The position numbers were made by a program, and so were the translations under genes. From positions 62,001 to 126,000 of the forward strand of contig NZ_FRBX01000004.1 of NCBI RefSeq assembly GCF_900142715.1: 64,000 nucleotides of DNA, read 5' to 3'. Positions 42,192 to 50,307 of this stretch are shown here, one piece after another (within the stretch, counting starts at the first letter, position 1; the number at the start of each line of letters is the position of its first letter). Source of the stretch: Flavobacterium pectinovorum (GTDB lineage: Bacteria; Bacteroidota; Bacteroidia; Flavobacteriales; Flavobacteriaceae). The notes beneath the pieces were generated by a model. That model was not told the origin of the DNA. It saw nothing but the letters and a program-made list of their open reading frames with translations, and ran no database searches.

Positions 42192-43418
42192 TTATACTAA
42201 TTGTTTCAATGCAATCTCAAAAGCCGTTGCACTAATATTTGTTTTTGACGGATTTAAAGCATGAGCCTTAACAATCGCATTTTTAATAATTTCTGAAGTA
42301 TCGTTGAAGATCGCCTCATCTGTCATTTGCACTTTTTTCTCCATGAAATAAGCAAAAACGCGTGCCATTCCGCAGTTTGAAATAAAATCAGGAATCAAGC
42401 TTACTTTACGGTCCACTTCTTCCATGATCGATCCGAAGAAAATTTCCTTATCTGCAAAAGGAACATTGGCTCCACATGAAATCACTTCTAATCCGTTTGC
42501 AATTAAGCTGTCAATTTGAGTTTGTTGTACCAATCTTGAAGCAGCACAAGGCGTGAAAATTTCAGCACCAATGGTCCATATTTTAGAGTTGATTTCCTCA
42601 AACGGAATCATATTATCGGCAACTAATTTGTTTCCGTCTTTGTTTAAGAATAAAGTTCTGATTTCTTCAAAAGAAAAACCTTCTTCTTTAATTAATCCTC
42701 CGTCGCGATCAATAATTCCGATAACTTTTGCGCCCATTTCGGCTAAATAGAAAGCAGCTGCAGAACCTACGTTTCCAAAGCCCTGTACAATTGCTTTTTT
42801 ACCTTTAATTTCTCCGCCGTAAGTTGCGTAGAAATGACGAACAGCTTCGGCAACACCGTAACCTGTAATCATATCGGCAACAGTATATTTTCTGGTTACA
42901 TCCGGTGAAAATTTAGGATTTTCGATTACCTTAATTACACCCTGACGTAATTGACCAATTCTATTGATTTTATCAGCTTCTGTTGGTTTAAAATGTCCGT
43001 TAAAAACACCTTCCTGCGGGTGCCACACACCACATTCTTCTGTCATTGGGATCACCTCGTGAATTTCATCCACGTTCAAATCTCCACCAGTTCCGTAGTA
43101 ACTTTTTAATAAAGGCGAAACTGCTTTGTACCAACGTTGTAAAACTCCTTTTTTACGAGGATCGTTTGGGTCAAAATTAATTCCGGATTTAGCACCGCCA
43201 ATTGCAGGACCTGAAACCGAGAATTTTACTTCCATGGTTTTGGCCAGTGATAAAACTTCGTTCATATCCAAACCTTTTCTCATTCTTGTTCCACCACCCG
43301 CGGCTCCTCCACGAAGTGAATTAATTACTGTCCAACCTTCGGCTTCTGTTTCAGAATCTTTCCAGTTAAAAACAATTTCAGGTTCCTTATTTTCAAATTG
43401 CTGTAATAAATCTTTCAT
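42192..43418 (-). CDS. Glu/Leu/Phe/Val dehydrogenase family protein
   Basis: 408 residues, cytoplasmic oxidative deaminase of amino acids. The N-terminal domain shows LRGGAAGGGTRMRKG and FSVSGPAIGGAKSGINFDP with the catalytic lysine; the aspartate-containing YGTGGDLNVDEIHEV follows. The NAD(P)-binding domain (~185-330) has the Rossmann motif VQGFGNVGSAAAFYL. Length agrees with the family. Most likely a glutamate dehydrogenase (2-oxoglutarate plus ammonia), although branched-chain amino acids cannot be ruled out because specificity residues were not resolved. Single gene with own terminator; the upstream chalcone-isomerase-like gene is closed by a separate terminator. Confidence 0.92.
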   Translation of the reverse strand: MKDLLQQFENKEPEIVFNWKDSETEAEGWTVINSLRGGAAGGGTRMRKGLDMNEVLSLAKTMEVKFSVSGPAIGGAKSGINFDPNDPRKKGVLQRWYKAVSPLLKSYYGTGGDLNVDEIHEVIPMTEECGVWHPQEGVFNGHFKPTEADKINRIGQLRQGVIKVIENPKFSPDVTRKYTVADMITGYGVAEAVRHFYATYGGEIKGKKAIVQGFGNVGSAAAFYLAEMGAKVIGIIDRDGGLIKEEGFSFEEIRTLFLNKDGNKLVADNMIPFEEINSKIWTIGAEIFTPCAASRLVQQTQIDSLIANGLEVISCGANVPFADKEIFFGSIMEEVDRKVSLIPDFISNCGMARVFAYFMEKKVQMTDEAIFNDTSEIIKNAIVKAHALNPSKTNISATAFEIALKQLV

Positions 43419-43505
43419 TTTGTTAAGATATGTTTATTTTGCGTAAAAGTATAAAATAGAATAATGCGAATAATGTATTGTAGAGCAATTTTATTCAACA
43501 AAATA

Positions 43506-43539
43506 AAAAAGCCGAAAACGTAATAGTTTTCGGCTTTGA
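43506..43539 (-). terminator. Terminator of the chalcone-isomerase-like gene
   Basis: AAAGCCGAAAAC - GTAATA - GTTTTCGGCTTT hairpin with flanking A- and T-runs, ~30 bp past the stop. Confidence 0.85.
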
Positions 43540-43565
43540 TATTTATATAATTCAGGGGAATTAAA

Positions 43566-44141
43566 TTATTGCCCCAATAAATGTTTTTTTAATGTATCGT
43601 CAACCGGTTTGTCAGATAACCAGATTCCGAATAATGCTTTTTTGAAATCAAACCCGGGAATTTTTCCTTTTACAACATCATTTTTAATTACGTTGATCGT
43701 TTGATCAAAAGGATTGTATGCCAAAACAAAAACATCTTTTTCTGTAATTACATCACTTAATAATTTTTTAAAATCTTCAATTCTCGGTTTTAATTCCTCA
43801 AAATTGCTTCCGGCAGATTTTTCAAAACCTGCATTCATCGCTTTCGTCAGTTTGTTTGAAGAAACCATTGATGAGGTAATTTCAATTCGAATCGCCATTT
43901 CAGTATCGCTGTCAATAATGAATTTCGGATCCTGGCTTAATTGAGATAAATACAAAGCCTGAACATAAACTTCTAACCACATTTTAGATCTTCCGCCTGC
44001 GCCATTAAGCTGTAAAGTTTTGTTTTGAAATTCAATTTTTCTAGGTACAGTAACGCCGTTTACCTCAAGGTGAGTTTGTGCAGAAACTGTTGAAAACTGA
44101 AGGCTTAAAATGAATGCAAATAATAGTAAAATCTTTTTCAT
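43566..44141 (-). CDS. Chalcone isomerase-like exported protein
   Basis: 191 residues with a signal peptide ending STVSAQ. The rest matches the bacterial chalcone-isomerase-like family: LEVNGVTVPRKIEFQNKTLQ, LNGAGGRSKMWLEVYVQALYL, AIRIEITSSMVSSNKLTKAM, and the late FKKALFGIWLSDKPVDDTLKK. The fold is shared with plant chalcone isomerases and fatty-acid-binding proteins, so lipid or small-molecule binding is as likely as enzyme activity. Probably periplasmic. Divergent from the acyl-CoA dehydrogenase gene with a 464-bp intergenic region; a link to fatty-acid metabolism is therefore possible but only by position. Confidence 0.85.
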   Translation of the reverse strand: MKKILLLFAFILSLQFSTVSAQTHLEVNGVTVPRKIEFQNKTLQLNGAGGRSKMWLEVYVQALYLSQLSQDPKFIIDSDTEMAIRIEITSSMVSSNKLTKAMNAGFEKSAGSNFEELKPRIEDFKKLLSDVITEKDVFVLAYNPFDQTINVIKNDVVKGKIPGFDFKKALFGIWLSDKPVDDTLKKHLLGQ

Positions 44142-44412
44142 ACTCTATCGATAGTTTATTTTTTTTAGGCAAAATTAATGTTAATTTTCCGATTTTTTAA
44201 CATATTGAAATTATTTTTTTTGATCTAGTTTATTCATAATCAAATTAGTAAGACTTGTTTTACGTACATATACGTGGTTTTATGGCTTTTGGTTTTTTTG
44301 CATCCTGAATTATTTAAACCTTTATAATTACTAATTTTTTATCGATAACTTAATTCTTAAATTTTGAAGAAAATGTTGCAAATTTCACGTTATAGAGACT
44401 AAAATTCAATAT

Positions 44413-44436
44413 AATCACGAAAACGTTATCGTGATT
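44413..44436. promoter_or_regulatory. Near-perfect 24-bp palindrome, candidate operator of the acyl-CoA dehydrogenase
   Basis: AATCACGAAAACGTTATCGTGATT is palindromic at 22 of 24 positions around AACGTT. It lies ~31 bp before the candidate -33 element. Dyad symmetry of this size suits a TetR/GntR/LacI-type dimer; no regulator of that type is encoded nearby. Confidence 0.5.
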
Positions 44437-44467
44437 CTTGCTAATATCTTAAAATTATATGCACGCA

Positions 44468-44497
44468 TTGTTAATTCGACTTTAAAAATTATCTTTG
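44468..44497 (+). promoter_or_regulatory. Flavobacterium-type promoter of the acyl-CoA dehydrogenase gene
   Basis: TTG at 44468-44470, 19-bp spacer, TATCTTTG at 44490-44497, matching the Bacteroidota housekeeping pattern TTG / TAnnTTTG. This places transcription start near 44504, giving an untranslated leader of ~100 bases before ATG 44606. Confidence 0.65.
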
Positions 44498-44605
44498 GAA
44501 GCCTTTATTCAGGTGAAGAAAAAGCAATTCAAAAACACAAAAAAACCACTAGCCGAACTACTATTTTTAATTTTGGTTTAGCAAAAACAAAAAATAAACG
44601 ACACT

Positions 44606-45748
44606 ATGGATTTCAATCTTACCGAAGAACATTTAATGATTCAACAAGCTGCGAGAGATTTTGCCCAAAACGAATTGTTGGCGGGAGTTATCGAACGCGA
44701 TGAAAAACAAATTTTTCCAACAGAACAAGTAAAAAAAATGGGACAACTGGGATTCATGGGAATGATGGTTGATCCTAAATACGGCGGAAGCGGTTTAGAC
44801 ACAATTTCGTATGTAATTGCAATGGAAGAAATTTCAAAAGTTGATGCTTCGGCTTCTGTAGTAATGTCTGTTAATAACTCATTAGTTTGCTGGGGTTTAC
44901 AAGAATTTGGAACAGAAGAACAAAAACAAAAATATTTACCGGGATTAGCTTCAGGTGAAATACACGGAGCTTTCTGTTTAAGCGAGCCGGAAGCGGGGAG
45001 TGATGCCACTTCGCAAAAAACAACTGCTATTGATATGGGCGACCATTATTTGGTAAACGGAACAAAAAACTGGATTACGAACGGAAATACAGCATCTGTT
45101 TATTTAGTAATTGCCCAAACACATGCTGAGAAAAAACACAAAGGAATCAATGCGTTGATTATGACCAAAGATATGCCTGGTTTTTCGGTTGGTCCAAAAG
45201 AACAAAAAATGGGAATTCGTGGTTCTGATACACACTCTTTAATGTTTAATGATGTAAAAGTTCCAAAAGAAAACAGAATTGGCGAAGATGGTTTTGGATT
45301 TAAATTTGCAATGAAAACACTTGCAGGCGGACGTATCGGAATTGCTTCTCAGGCTTTAGGGATTGCATCTGGAGCTTATGAACTGGCATTAAAATATTCG
45401 AAAGAAAGAAAAGCTTTTGGAACAGAAATCTGCAACCATCAGGCAATTGCTTTTAAATTGGCAGACATGGCAGTAAATATCGAAGCGGCGCGTCATTTAT
45501 GTATGAAAGCAGCTTGGGACAAAGACCAGCACAAAAACTATGATGTAAGTGGTGCGATGGCAAAATTATTTGCTTCGCAGGTTGCAATGGATACAGCTGT
45601 AGAGGCTGTTCAGATTCACGGTGGAAATGGCTATGTAAAAGAATATCACGTTGAACGTTTTATGCGTGACGCAAAAATCACTCAGATTTACGAAGGAACT
45701 TCTGAAATTCAGAAAATTGTAATTTCAAGATCAGTGATTGCGGGATAA
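44606..45748 (+). CDS. Acyl-CoA dehydrogenase
   Basis: 380 residues, FAD-dependent enzyme that oxidises acyl-CoA to trans-2-enoyl-CoA in fatty-acid or branched-chain amino-acid breakdown. Visible signatures: GAFCLSEPEAGSDA (~125), WITNGNTASVYLVIAQT, MGIRGSDTHSLMFNDVKVP, YSKERKAFGTEICNHQAIAF (~270), AVQIHGGNGYVKEYHVER (~335) and the catalytic glutamate in QIYEGTSEIQKIVISR (~365). Length is standard. Closest in pattern to short-chain (butyryl-CoA-type) dehydrogenases. Single gene with a clear promoter and palindrome upstream and a terminator 22 bp after the stop. Confidence 0.94.
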   Translation: MDFNLTEEHLMIQQAARDFAQNELLAGVIERDEKQIFPTEQVKKMGQLGFMGMMVDPKYGGSGLDTISYVIAMEEISKVDASASVVMSVNNSLVCWGLQEFGTEEQKQKYLPGLASGEIHGAFCLSEPEAGSDATSQKTTAIDMGDHYLVNGTKNWITNGNTASVYLVIAQTHAEKKHKGINALIMTKDMPGFSVGPKEQKMGIRGSDTHSLMFNDVKVPKENRIGEDGFGFKFAMKTLAGGRIGIASQALGIASGAYELALKYSKERKAFGTEICNHQAIAFKLADMAVNIEAARHLCMKAAWDKDQHKNYDVSGAMAKLFASQVAMDTAVEAVQIHGGNGYVKEYHVERFMRDAKITQIYEGTSEIQKIVISRSVIAG

Positions 45749-45769
45749 ATTTCCTTCAAAATATATTAT

Positions 45770-45808
45770 AAACCCTTTCAGGCTTTGGCTTCGAAAGGGT
45801 TTTTTTGT
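45770..45808 (+). terminator. Terminator of the acyl-CoA dehydrogenase gene
   Basis: AAACCCTTTC ... GAAAGGGTTTTTTTG hairpin with T-run. It overlaps the 5' part of a longer frame for the next gene, supporting the ATG at 45848 for that gene. Confidence 0.88.
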
Positions 45809-45847
45809 TTGCTTTTTAATTTTGCTACATTTACAAAAAGTATTTTT

Positions 45848-46525
45848 ATGTACGAAGATTTAAAATATTGGTATTTGCGTGATCATAAATTGTTTAGAAC
45901 GTTGAGTTTTTCACAAATTAAACAATTGTGCATTATTACAGGTTTTAAAAAAGCATCAAAAGGCGAGATTATTTATTTTTCCTCTTCGGATGTTCCGCGT
46001 ATATTTTTATTGAAAAAAGGAAACATCAAAATTGTGGCTATTGACGAAGATGGCAATGAAACCATAAAAGATATTATCCAAAAGGGAGATTTGTTTGGCG
46101 AATTAACTCTGGAAACCGATGATAAAGTCGAAGAATATGCCAAAGTACTTTCTGACGATGTTGCTATTTGCAGTTTTTTGATGTCAGACTTTGAAGATTT
46201 ATTACTTCGAAATCCATCATTGGCACTTTCATATACCAAATTTGTTGGTTTAAAAATGAAGCGTATCAAAAATAGCTATGCTAATTTAATTTCTAAAGAT
46301 GCCAAAACCAGAATGTACCAATTTCTAAAAGACTGGGCCGAGAAAGAAGGCGTTCGAAAAGGAAATATGGTGGCCATCGAAAATTATCTAACCCAAACAG
46401 ATATCGCGCAAATTATTTGTACTTCAAGACAAACGGCGACTCAGTTATTAAATGAAATGGAAAATAATCAGCTTTTACATTATAGCAGAAGCGAGATTGT
46501 GATTCAGGATATTACCAAATTATAA
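45848..46525 (+). CDS. Crp/Fnr family transcriptional regulator
   Basis: 225 residues from ATG 45848; an upstream in-frame ATG at 45785 would place the start inside the preceding terminator. Residues ~15-130 form the cyclic-nucleotide-binding-type beta barrel (KGEIIYFSSSDVPRIFLLKKG, GDLFGELTLE), without the cysteines of oxygen-sensing Fnr. The C-terminal winged HTH contains YLTQTDIAQIICTSRQTATQLLNEME. A TAATTTTG -7-like box lies at 45817-45824. Ligand unknown. The peroxiredoxin operon starts 89 bp after its stop in the same direction, so it may control that operon. Confidence 0.88.
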   Translation: MYEDLKYWYLRDHKLFRTLSFSQIKQLCIITGFKKASKGEIIYFSSSDVPRIFLLKKGNIKIVAIDEDGNETIKDIIQKGDLFGELTLETDDKVEEYAKVLSDDVAICSFLMSDFEDLLLRNPSLALSYTKFVGLKMKRIKNSYANLISKDAKTRMYQFLKDWAEKEGVRKGNMVAIENYLTQTDIAQIICTSRQTATQLLNEMENNQLLHYSRSEIVIQDITKL

Positions 46526-46577
46526 TTATTTTAAGCTAAGTGTAAATTAGCCGACATTTTGTTTTTTCATAGTAAAG

Positions 46578-46615
46578 TAGTTTTACATCATCAATAAATG
46601 ATAAATGTAAAACTA
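46578..46615 (+). promoter_or_regulatory. 11-bp inverted repeat ending at the peroxiredoxin start codon
   Basis: TAGTTTTACAT (46578-46588) is exactly complementary to ATGTAAAACTA (46605-46615), whose last base is the A of the ATG. As DNA it is a candidate operator; as RNA it would form a stem occluding the translation start. The loop holds ATCA/TGAT, which could lengthen the stem. Confidence 0.5.
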
Positions 46616-47211
46616 TGAAAAAACTACTCTTTATGCTTTTGGCAACAATAAGTTTCTTTGCTAATGCTCAAACCGCAGTGCCTAAAACTGCGAATGATAT
46701 TGCTCCGCTGTTAATAGGAGAAAAAATTCCGGATATTACTTTAAAGACAGCTGAAAATGCAGCTGTTCAGCTTTCTGATTTATTTAAAAACAAAAAGACC
46801 ATTTTGGTTTTTTACCGCGGCGGCTGGTGTCCGTATTGCAATATGCATCTTTCTGCTTTGGCTGAAGCCGAAAAACAAATTCTTGATTTAGGATATCAAA
46901 TTATTGCAATAAGTCCTGATACTCCCGAAAACTTAAAAATTACAGCAGAAAAAGATAAAGTAAAATACACTTTGCTTTCTGACTCAAAAGGAGATTTGAT
47001 AAAAGCGGCAGGAATTGCTTTTGAAGCTCCTGAAAACTATAAATCAACAATTAACGTATATTCTAATGGAATGAATACGAGTTTTTTACCTGTTCCTTCT
47101 GTTTTTGTGGTAAATGCTGATAGTGACATTTTATTCGAATATATTTCACCAGATTTTAAACATCGGATTTCATCTGAATTATTGATTTCTGTATTAAAAA
47201 ATTTAAAATAA
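46615..47211 (+). CDS. Exported peroxiredoxin-like (AhpC/TSA) protein
   Basis: 198 residues with a signal peptide ending SFFANAQ. Thioredoxin-fold domain with LVFYRGGWCPYCNMHLSAL (~65-83), where the first cysteine would be the peroxidatic one, then YQIIAISPDTPENLK and FLPVPSVFVVNADSDILFEYI. Peroxiredoxins reduce hydroperoxides; the CPYC motif also resembles a thiol-disulfide exchange site, so a TlpA-like reductant role is an alternative. Periplasmic. First gene of a long compact + strand run (YHS after 6 bp). An inverted repeat overlaps its start codon. Confidence 0.87.
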   Translation: MKKLLFMLLATISFFANAQTAVPKTANDIAPLLIGEKIPDITLKTAENAAVQLSDLFKNKKTILVFYRGGWCPYCNMHLSALAEAEKQILDLGYQIIAISPDTPENLKITAEKDKVKYTLLSDSKGDLIKAAGIAFEAPENYKSTINVYSNGMNTSFLPVPSVFVVNADSDILFEYISPDFKHRISSELLISVLKNLK

Positions 47212-47217
47212 ACTAAG

Positions 47218-47676
47218 ATGAAAAAGCTAACATTATTCGTATTACTATTTGTTTCAATTGCTTCATTTGCTCAAAACGATTCGAAACGCATTGCCCAATA
47301 TAATTTAGAAAACAAAGTTGCTATTCTGGGTTACGATCCCGTTGCCTATTTTAATGTGGGAAAAGCTGTAAAAGGCAAAAAAGAAATAGCAGCCAACTAT
47401 CAGGGAGTGATTTATAAATTTTCATCTAACGAAAACAAAGATGCTTTTGTAAAAAATCCTTCCAAATATGAACCTCAATATGGCGGTTGGTGCGCTTACG
47501 CAATGGGAAGCGCCGGAGAAAAAGTCGAAATAAACCCCGAGACTTTTAAAATTATTGACGGAAAACTCTATTTGTATTACAACGCTTATTTAAATAATAC
47601 ATTGAAAAGCTGGAATAAAGATGAGAGTAATTTAAAATCGAAAGCAGATAATAACTGGAAGAAATTTTATAAATGA
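47218..47676 (+). CDS. YHS domain exported protein
   Basis: 152 residues with a signal peptide ending IASFAQ. The YHS-type domain is clear: AILGYDPVAYFNVGKAVKGKKE, YKFSSNENKDAFVKNPSKY and PQYGGWCAYAMGSAG. YHS domains are small and metal-associated, often near copper or heme functions; here one cysteine (GGWCAYA) is retained. Periplasmic. It lies 6 bp after the peroxiredoxin gene and overlaps the DoxX gene by 4 bp, so the three are surely co-translated. A role in periplasmic redox or metal handling is inferred from the context. Confidence 0.85.
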   Translation: MKKLTLFVLLFVSIASFAQNDSKRIAQYNLENKVAILGYDPVAYFNVGKAVKGKKEIAANYQGVIYKFSSNENKDAFVKNPSKYEPQYGGWCAYAMGSAGEKVEINPETFKIIDGKLYLYYNAYLNNTLKSWNKDESNLKSKADNNWKKFYK

Positions 47677-48071
47677 AAGAAATCATGAAAAGGAAAAAAT
47701 TAGTTTGGTTTTTAAGAATTGTCGCCGCAGCTATTTTATTGCAGACACTATTTTTTAAATTCAGCGGAGCCGAAGAAAGTGTCTACATTTTCTCCAAATT
47801 AGGAATGGAACCTTACGGAAGAATTGGTTCGGGAATTGCCGAATTAATTGCCGCCATTTTAATCTTAATACCAAAAACAACCTGGATGGGCGCTTTATTA
47901 GCCTGCGGAATTATGAGTGGTGCTATTCTCTCGCATTTATTTGTTTTAGGAATAGCGGTTGAAAACGACGGAGGATTACTTTTTGTATTGGCATTGATCG
48001 TGTTATTGAGTTGCATAGAATTAATTAATCTGAGTAGAAATAATTTTTTTAACCTTTTAAAAGCGAAATAA
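47673..48071 (+). CDS. DoxX-like membrane protein
   Basis: 132 residues with four membrane segments (~12-28, ~52-68, ~75-95 and ~100-120). The pattern FLRIVAAAILLQTLFFKFSGAEESVYIF, EPYGRIGSGIAELIAAILIL and GAILSHLFVLGI fits the DoxX/MauE-like family, linked to thiol or quinol redox steps in the membrane. A second in-frame ATG four codons later is possible. The ATGA overlap with the YHS gene indicates coupling; the DinB gene follows after 2 bp. It may pass electrons to the upstream exported proteins. Confidence 0.8.
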   Translation: MKEIMKRKKLVWFLRIVAAAILLQTLFFKFSGAEESVYIFSKLGMEPYGRIGSGIAELIAAILILIPKTTWMGALLACGIMSGAILSHLFVLGIAVENDGGLLFVLALIVLLSCIELINLSRNNFFNLLKAK

Positions 48072-48073
48072 TT

Positions 48074-48562
48074 ATGTTGATAAAATCGATACATCGCAGT
48101 TTAGATGAGCTAATTAATTTATTAGGTCAGCTATCAGATCATGATTATTCAAAACCATGTGAAGCATTAAGTAATTCAAGTATTGGAGAACACACCAGAC
48201 ATATTCTTGAAATGTTTCAATGTCTTGATAAAAGCTATGATTCAGGAGTTTTAAATTATGATCAAAGAGAAAGAAATATACAAATTCAAACAGAAACAGA
48301 TTACGCAAAACAATGCATTTTTGAAATAAAAAGAAGTTTGAAAAGCGAAAATAAAATACTTTATCTGGAGCAGTTTATTGATGGACTTACGATGCGAATT
48401 CAGACCAATTATTATAGGGAATTATTATACAATCTGGAACATTGCATTCATCATCAGGCTTTGATAAAAGTGGCTGTTCTACAATATAAAAATGTTATGG
48501 TACACGAGAATTTTGGAGTTGCACGCTCTACAATAGAATATAGAAAACAATGTGTACAGTAA
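48074..48562 (+). CDS. DinB-family protein
   Basis: 162 residues, cytoplasmic four-helix bundle. Two histidine sites of the DinB/YfiT-like metal centre are visible: SIGEHTRHILEMFQCL (~37-52) and LEHCIHHQALIKVAVL (~120-135). Family members are metal-dependent hydrolases or thiol transferases, for example with bacillithiol or mycothiol as partner; the substrate here is unknown. The gene starts 2 bp after DoxX and overlaps the NRDE gene by 13 bp, so it is mid-operon. The link with a peroxiredoxin suggests low-molecular-weight thiol biochemistry, as inference. Confidence 0.82.
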   Translation: MLIKSIHRSLDELINLLGQLSDHDYSKPCEALSNSSIGEHTRHILEMFQCLDKSYDSGVLNYDQRERNIQIQTETDYAKQCIFEIKRSLKSENKILYLEQFIDGLTMRIQTNYYRELLYNLEHCIHHQALIKVAVLQYKNVMVHENFGVARSTIEYRKQCVQ

Positions 48563-49260
48563 GTTTTGTAAATAATAATGGAGTTGTAATGATTACTTCG
48601 AACCGTGATGAACAAGTTGTTCGGCCAGGTGCAATCGCACCAAAAAATTACAATCAAAATGGAAAAAATGTTATATATCCCAAAGATCCAAAAGCAGGAG
48701 GAACCTGGTTTGCTGTTGATGCGGATAAGACGGTTTTAGTGCTTTTAAATGGAGGTTTGGAAAAACATAAAGCGGCTTTCTCCTATAGGAAAAGCCGCGG
48801 ATTAATTGCCCTGGATATGATGTACAGCCATTCTCCCAAAGATTTTTGGACTCAGATTAACCTTGAAAATATCGAACCATTTACATTGGTTTTGTATCAG
48901 GAAGAAAAATTATATGAACTTATCTGGGACGGTTTCGTAAAAAGAATGAGGAAGTTAGACCAAAATAAAAATCATATTTGGTCGTCGGTTACTTTATATC
49001 CAGGCGAAATCAGGAAAAAACGCTCTGATTGGTTCACGCAGTTTTTAAAAGATAAAAGTGAAATTTCACCACAGGATATGTTCCGTTTTCATCGAAATAC
49101 ACAAGATGATGATGCCGAAAATGGTTTAGTAATAAACAGACAGAATGTTTTAAAAACATTGAGTATTACACAAGTTACAATAGAACAAAACAAAGGTATT
49201 ATGAGACATTATGATTTGATTAGTGCAGAGGATTTTTCAACAACATTTATTAGTATTTAA
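48550..49260 (+). CDS. NRDE (TANGO2-like) family protein
   Basis: 236 residues. The N-terminal MCTVSFVNNNGVVMITSNRDE is the diagnostic start: cysteine at position 2 and the NRDE tetrad near residue 20, as in TANGO2/NRDE proteins with an N-terminal-nucleophile hydrolase-like fold. Later GGTWFAVDADKTVLVLLNGG fits the family. Function is debated (lipid or heme handling in eukaryotes). Start overlaps the DinB stop by 13 bp in another frame, and an ATP-grasp gene follows after 10 bp. If Cys2 becomes the N-terminal residue it could act as nucleophile. Confidence 0.88.
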   Translation: MCTVSFVNNNGVVMITSNRDEQVVRPGAIAPKNYNQNGKNVIYPKDPKAGGTWFAVDADKTVLVLLNGGLEKHKAAFSYRKSRGLIALDMMYSHSPKDFWTQINLENIEPFTLVLYQEEKLYELIWDGFVKRMRKLDQNKNHIWSSVTLYPGEIRKKRSDWFTQFLKDKSEISPQDMFRFHRNTQDDDAENGLVINRQNVLKTLSITQVTIEQNKGIMRHYDLISAEDFSTTFISI

Positions 49261-49270
49261 TAAAGTAATC

Positions 49271-50305
49271 ATGAAGCTATTTTTTCATAAAATCACCAAT
49301 TGGGAATATTGGCCATTTCAGGTTTTGTACATTCCTATTTATTTTCTTTGGGCTTATTATGCCATCAAAGCAAGATCTATTTTTTTCTTTAATGCCTCAA
49401 ATCCGAAAATTAAAAATGGAGGATTTATGATGGAAAGCAAAAAACAGATTTACGATTTATTGCCCAAAAAATATTATCCTAAAACTATATTGATTAAGGA
49501 AAATACAGATTTGAAAAAGATAATAGAAACCGTTGTCGAAAAAGGAATCTATTTTCCATTGATTGCAAAACCGGATATTGGTTTGCGAGGTTCTGGTGTA
49601 AAAAAAATAAAAACAGTTTCTGAATTAAAAAACTACGCAGAAAAAGCAAATTTCGATTTTTTATTACAGGATTTGATTCCGTTTAAAAATGAAGTTGGCG
49701 TTTTTTACGTACGCCATCCACATCAAAAGAAAGGAAAAATTACCGGAATCGTTTCTAAAGAATTTTTAATTGTAAAAGGTGATGGCGTTTCATCAATTGA
49801 AGATTTAATTCATAAAACACCTCGGTTTAAATTTCAGTTTGAAACTTTAAAAGAACAATACGGAGATCAATTGAAACGAGTTTTAAAAAAGGATGAAAGT
49901 ATAAACCTGGTTCCGTTTGGCAATCATGCACGCGGTGCTAAATTCTTGGATGGAAGCGATTTGATTACACCAAAATTAACCGCAATGATAGATAATATTG
50001 CAACTCAAATTCCAGAGTTTTACTTCGGGCGTTTTGATATTATGTACAACACTTTTGAAGAATTAGAAAGAGGAGAAAACTTTTTAATTGTAGAACTTAA
50101 CGGCGCCGCGAGCGAACCAACACATATTTATGATCCCAAACATTCCGTTTGGTTTGCCTGGAAAGAACTCGCCAGACATATTACCTATATGTATGAAATA
50201 AGCGTTGTGAATCATAAAATGGGCGTTCCGTATTTAGATTATAAAGTAGGAATGCGGGAATATAAACTGCATCTTGCCCAGAATAATAAGATTGTAAATT
50301 TTTAA
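49271..50305 (+). CDS. ATP-grasp enzyme, D-Ala-D-Ala ligase-like
   Basis: 344 residues from ATG 49271; a longer frame to 49223 would run back into the NRDE gene. After an aromatic, partly hydrophobic N-terminus (~1-45), the ATP-grasp core is visible: FPLIAKPDIGLRGSGVKKI (~93-111; nucleotide-binding lysine and glycine-rich loop), LLQDLIPFKNEVGVFYVRHP (~128-147), and the magnesium-binding end FYFGRFDIMYN ... FLIVELNGAASEPTHIYDP. Such enzymes join a carboxylate to an amine or thiol by an acyl phosphate. Substrate unknown. A LysE-like exporter gene follows after 2 bp, suggesting that the product or its precursor is exported. Confidence 0.82.
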   Translation: MKLFFHKITNWEYWPFQVLYIPIYFLWAYYAIKARSIFFFNASNPKIKNGGFMMESKKQIYDLLPKKYYPKTILIKENTDLKKIIETVVEKGIYFPLIAKPDIGLRGSGVKKIKTVSELKNYAEKANFDFLLQDLIPFKNEVGVFYVRHPHQKKGKITGIVSKEFLIVKGDGVSSIEDLIHKTPRFKFQFETLKEQYGDQLKRVLKKDESINLVPFGNHARGAKFLDGSDLITPKLTAMIDNIATQIPEFYFGRFDIMYNTFEELERGENFLIVELNGAASEPTHIYDPKHSVWFAWKELARHITYMYEISVVNHKMGVPYLDYKVGMREYKLHLAQNNKIVNF

Positions 50306-50307
50306 AA

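Noticed and set aside
44431..44703. Open frame of 90 codons before the acyl-CoA dehydrogenase
   Set aside because: It covers the promoter and palindrome region and overlaps the real gene in another frame; composition is not protein-like.
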